Part shown: in pieces, positions 61,336 to 64,000 of the stretch | How the letters are laid out: the number at the start of each line of letters is the position of its first letter | Numbering within the stretch: position 1 is the first letter of the stretch | From: Notamacropus eugenii | Lineage: Eukaryota; Chordata; Mammalia; Diprotodontia; Macropodidae | Assembly: GCF_028372415.1 (NCBI RefSeq) | Contig: NC_092879.1 | Location: 66,665,427-66,729,426, forward strand | Direction of reading: 5' to 3' | DNA length: 64,000 nucleotides | The notes under the pieces: generated by a model | Database searches by the model: none | Seen by the model: the letters and a program-made list of their open reading frames with translations, nothing else | Told to the model about the DNA's origin: nothing | Position numbers and translations under genes: made by a program

Positions 61336-61544
61336 TTCTGTGTTCAGGAATTTAGACAATGTGCAACATTCCAATGTTGCTAATGGGCCAAGCTGCCTTA
61401 ATTTGGACCTCATTTCCCACAATTTGCCCTTATATCTCTTTAATTGTCTGCTAAATGCCCTTTTTGTTGGTGGTGAGACTAGGCCCTTCTCCAGTCACAG
61501 GCTCACAGGAGCTATTCCACAGGCACTGATCGCATAAGTATGGA

Positions 61545-61650
61545 AGGCCTCCAATGTGCAAAGCACTATGCTCGGTGCTTTAGGATGTAAAGACACAAGA
61601 CAGGACCACTGCTCTCAAAGGGCTCATGGATTAGTAAGGGAGAAAAGACG
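61545..61650 (+). repeat. Ancient mammalian repeat fragment
   Basis: 'ccaatgtgcaaagcactatg', 'ctcggtgctttaggatgtaa', 'ccactgctctcaaagggctc' matches the type seen at 33625-33735. Confidence 0.5.
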
Positions 61651-62399
61651 TGGATGCACGTAGCTATTACAAAAGACTGCAGACAAATCCTTTCAGTCTC
61701 TTCAGAGATGCTCAGCATTCCTATACTAATCTCATAGGAAGAGAGCTACATGTACTATGCTGATAAATACCCCATATTAACAGACTCTTCTGGTCTATGA
61801 TCTCTTTGGAGGAAGGACCCCTCATCTGTCTTTTGGGAAGGCTGTTTTAGTGCCCAGAATGAGGAAAGTCCAGAATGACTCCATCTTATTTGCAACTTGT
61901 ATTATTATTGATAAAAACCCTTGACTTAAGTGTTCCTTCTCTTGAGTTTGTACCTTCTTACTCTATGTGACATTTTCCTCCAGTTCCCAGGGCACATTGT
62001 AAAGGAGGCTTTGATTGGATCCTGGCAGTGAATGACAAGGTGTGTTTGCCCCTCCCAAACTTGTTAATTCAAAGGTAATAAAATGGGTTGATTTAATTAG
62101 TATAGGGGGGTTTCTGGGGTTTCCTTGATGAACTTGATGAGTTTATAGGGTGATGGTTAACTACCTGGAAGAGGACATAGATGGTACATTCAATGATATG
62201 CCCACTGAGAGGATTGGGGGACATCACCTGGAACATGCCCCTTGGTTCCTTGTTAAAGGGCAAGGATTAGGTTTCATGGATTTGTGATGAACTGATTGAC
62301 CTGGGTTATCCTAGGTTGGAACCATTCCCTCATGCCAAGGCTTGACCTTTGCCACTTACACTGCAAAATGGCATTTTAACAAAACCATTCTATTACATT
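61651..62399. other. Unassigned DNA
   Basis: No recognised feature. Confidence 0.4.
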
Positions 62400-62560
62400 T
62401 ACAAAGGAAAAGGATGCCTGGGTCATGGAAAAAGTAGGGACAGGAAATCAGGAAGCCTGGATCCTGGGTTTTGCCCTGCTGCTAACTAACTACATAGCAA
62501 GTTAATTCATCCCTCTGGAACCCAGCTCCCTTAGCTGTACAATGAGCAAGTAGAACTAGT
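62400..62560 (+). repeat. MIR-type SINE remnant
   Basis: 'atcaggaagcctggatcctg', 'gcaagttaattcatccctct', 'ggaacccagctcccttagct' follow MIR order. Confidence 0.5.
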
Positions 62561-62825
62561 TAATCCAGAGATGATCTGTTCAGGACAGTGAGAAGTGCAA
62601 TGATCTTCTCTCTGGTTCTGGTCACCACGCCTTTATTCATGTATCCTAAGTTTCATTCTCTTTCTTGCCCACCACATCTCACTATTGACTCAGATTGAGC
62701 TGGCAGCCCACTAAAACCTCCAGATCTTTTTCAAATGAGCAGCTTTTTGGCCACATCTCTCCTTTCCCCAAGCCTCTTACTCTCACCAGAGGAAGCCCAG
62801 TTAACTTGGGGTTTATGGGCCAGAT

Positions 62826-63012
62826 TCCTTGCTTCCTTCCCTCCCTCCTTTCTTCCTTCCTTTCTTTTTTCTTTCTTTTTTTCTTTCTTTCTTCCTTCCT
62901 TCCTTCCTTCCTTCCTTCCTTCCTTCCTTCCTTCCTTCCTTCCTTCCTTCCTTCCTTCCTTCCTTCCTTCCTTTCTTTCTTTGTCTGTCTGTTTGTCTGT
63001 CTGTCTGTCTCT
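62826..63012. repeat. (TTCC)n and (TCTG)n microsatellite
   Basis: About 80 bp of perfect (TTCC), flanked by (TTTC)-rich sequence and followed by (TTTG/TCTG). The opposed open frames are repeat artefacts. Confidence 0.95.
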
Positions 63013-63049
63013 TTCCTAAAACCTTAAATCCAGTGCCCTTTGAAGCCCA

Positions 63050-63475
63050 TACATTGCACAACAATAGGTCCCTACCCAAACTCCACTTAATGACTGTTTT
63101 CTGGACCTTCCTGGCTTCAGAGTGATTATCAATAGTAACTGTTGCTCTTTCCCTCCCAGCTGGATTTCCTTATTTTTTTCTTTTGCTCATTAAAGGGGCC
63201 ACTCCCTGTTTACTTCTTAAAGAGGCCTATTCACTGAATGGGCTAAACCTCACTCTAAGTAAGTACCTGAGTAGGCCAAGGTCTCCCATTGCATCCTGGG
63301 CCTTCTCCAGTCATCCTGATGAATATCTGATCACTGAATCCAGATGACCCAGGAGGGAAAGTGAGGCTGGTGACCTTAAACAACCCTCCCTTACTCAAAA
63401 CAAAGTCAAATACAAGTCATGTCATTATTTTTCTGATGTCATGGTCTACTTTGAGAACGAAGGAACACAGACTCT
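63050..63475 (+). repeat. Unnamed marsupial interspersed repeat, second long copy
   Basis: It matches 23540-23935 block by block: 'ctccacttaatgactgtttt', 'gcctattcactgaatggg', 'catcctgatgaatatctgat', 'gtcaaatacaagtcatgtca' and the terminal 'gagaacgaaggaacacag'. Confidence 0.65.
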
Positions 63476-63479
63476 CACC

Positions 63480-63884
63480 AAGCAGCTGAACTTAATTTTC
63501 TTTATTATTTCTATTTTTAAAATTATTTACCTAAATAGGTATTTTCCTTTAGAGAGAACAAGAAGCTTGTATAATGATAGTCCTAAGCAACCAGAATCAT
63601 CCAGAACTTTGTGAGCAATCCTTAGTAACACGAGGCTGTTAGGGATAGTGAGATTGTAGGCAAGGAGAGATATTCCAGGCAAGGGTAAACTGACCCCACC
63701 ACTTTTGAACACACCAATCGTGAGTAGGCTACATGAAGATAAACACAAGGTCTGGTTTACACCAACATTCCTGCTATCAAGGACTTTACTTAACTGACTC
63801 AGTAGTTGTTGCTTGCTGTGGCTCCCCTTTGAGGAGCAAGGGCCCAAGCTGATGAGAATGTACTCCCTTGCTTGGTCACTGCCT
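63480..63884. other. Unassigned DNA
   Basis: A 149-codon frame on the - strand (63527-63976) overlaps LINE sequence at its start and resembles no known protein; treated as chance. Confidence 0.4.
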
Positions 63885-64000
63885 TTGTACCAGAAGGTAG
63901 AACTGGAAGTCGCAAAGGAGCATATTTGGGGTTTATGCAAGAAAAAAAGAATTCCCAACAATGAGAACTGGGCCAAAGTGGAATAAGTTGCCTTGGAAGG
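63885..64000 (+). repeat. CR1/L3-like LINE 3' end, cut by the window edge
   Basis: 'gtcgcaaaggagcatatttg', 'gttgggaattc' (reverse) and 'gccaaagtggaataagttgc', 'cttggaagg' match the widespread CR1/L3 3' order (aacaattagagctgtcc, gtggaatgggctgcct). Confidence 0.6.

Noticed and set aside
62695-63125. Frames rich in SFLP or KEGR repeats
   Set aside because: They are translations of the (TTCC)n microsatellite.
63527-63976. 149-codon open frame on the - strand
   Set aside because: Runs of this length are expected a few times by chance in 64 kb. Its start overlaps CR1/L3 sequence and the peptide resembles nothing known.

Overview
This is about 64 kb of mammalian nuclear DNA, almost certainly from a marsupial and probably an Australian one. 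The support is a near-complete tRNA-derived SINE of the WSINE1 type (about 37472-37615), many MIR/MAR1-type CORE-SINEs, SINEs with an RTE/BovB-like tail, abundant L2 and CR1/L3 debris, the common marsupial L1 3' UTR (51879-52288), and an L1-derived half-LINE (HAL1) starting with the GGGGGCGGAGCC leader. The species cannot be read from the sequence. There is no bacterial-style gene order, and no endogenous retrovirus was recognised.

The one host gene that looks alive is at 11718-12660. It is an intronless, CpG-rich, 181-codon reading frame on the + strand that is clearly related to LAMTOR1 (p18), the membrane anchor of the lysosomal Ragulator complex. It keeps the N-terminal Gly/Cys lipidation site, the dileucine motif and the core and C-terminal Ragulator-wrapping segments. 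It has changed at about half of its other positions and carries a glycine-rich insert. It has a strong Kozak start, a canonical AATAAA with a GT/T-rich downstream element, and a possible 5' UTR intron and TATA box. This looks like an old retrogene kept by selection rather than a decaying copy. Other host-gene traces are a broken SFPQ retrocopy (59600-60290, - strand), one unassigned exon-like open frame at 3269-3446 (- strand), and an unassigned two-part open frame at 49349-49894 (- strand).

The most striking non-genic structure is a 5.1-kb tandem array at about 18431-23497. It is built on three nested scales: units of about 118 bp, trimers of about 355 bp, and a nine-unit higher-order repeat of about 1,040-1,060 bp. 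The right half is regular; the left half is scrambled by unequal exchange. Its left edge touches the 5'-truncated side of an old HAL1 3' end.

The second is a structurally complete HAL1 (28574-31336, - strand) with an intact 365-residue ORF1, a 5' end carrying a YY1-like site, no ORF2, a poly(A) tail and a perfect 13-bp target-site duplication, sitting inside an L2. An older HAL1 remnant (39400-40390) has the same ORF1-to-3' UTR junction, so the lack of ORF2 is a family trait.

Layout: 1-11 kb, SINE/L2/L1/hAT debris with one exon-like frame and a 40-bp hairpin; 11.4-12.7 kb, LAMTOR1-like gene; 12.7-18.4 kb, sparse repeats, a tandemly repeated LINE-tail-like segment and old L1/HAL1 pieces; 18.4-23.5 kb, higher-order array; 23.5-28.3 kb, dinucleotide-rich DNA and L1/L2; 28.3-31.6 kb, HAL1 inside L2; 31.6-41 kb, L2, SINEs, a CR1/L3 reverse-transcriptase remnant interrupted by a hAT MITE, a recent 190-220-bp duplication and an old HAL1; 41-46 kb, mostly unassigned DNA; 46-55 kb, a long polypyrimidine tract and two copies of an ancient unnamed repeat split by younger insertions; 55-64 kb, L1, L2, SINEs, a hAT MITE, the SFPQ retrocopy and a TTCC microsatellite. 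Most edges of old repeats are estimates by eye.
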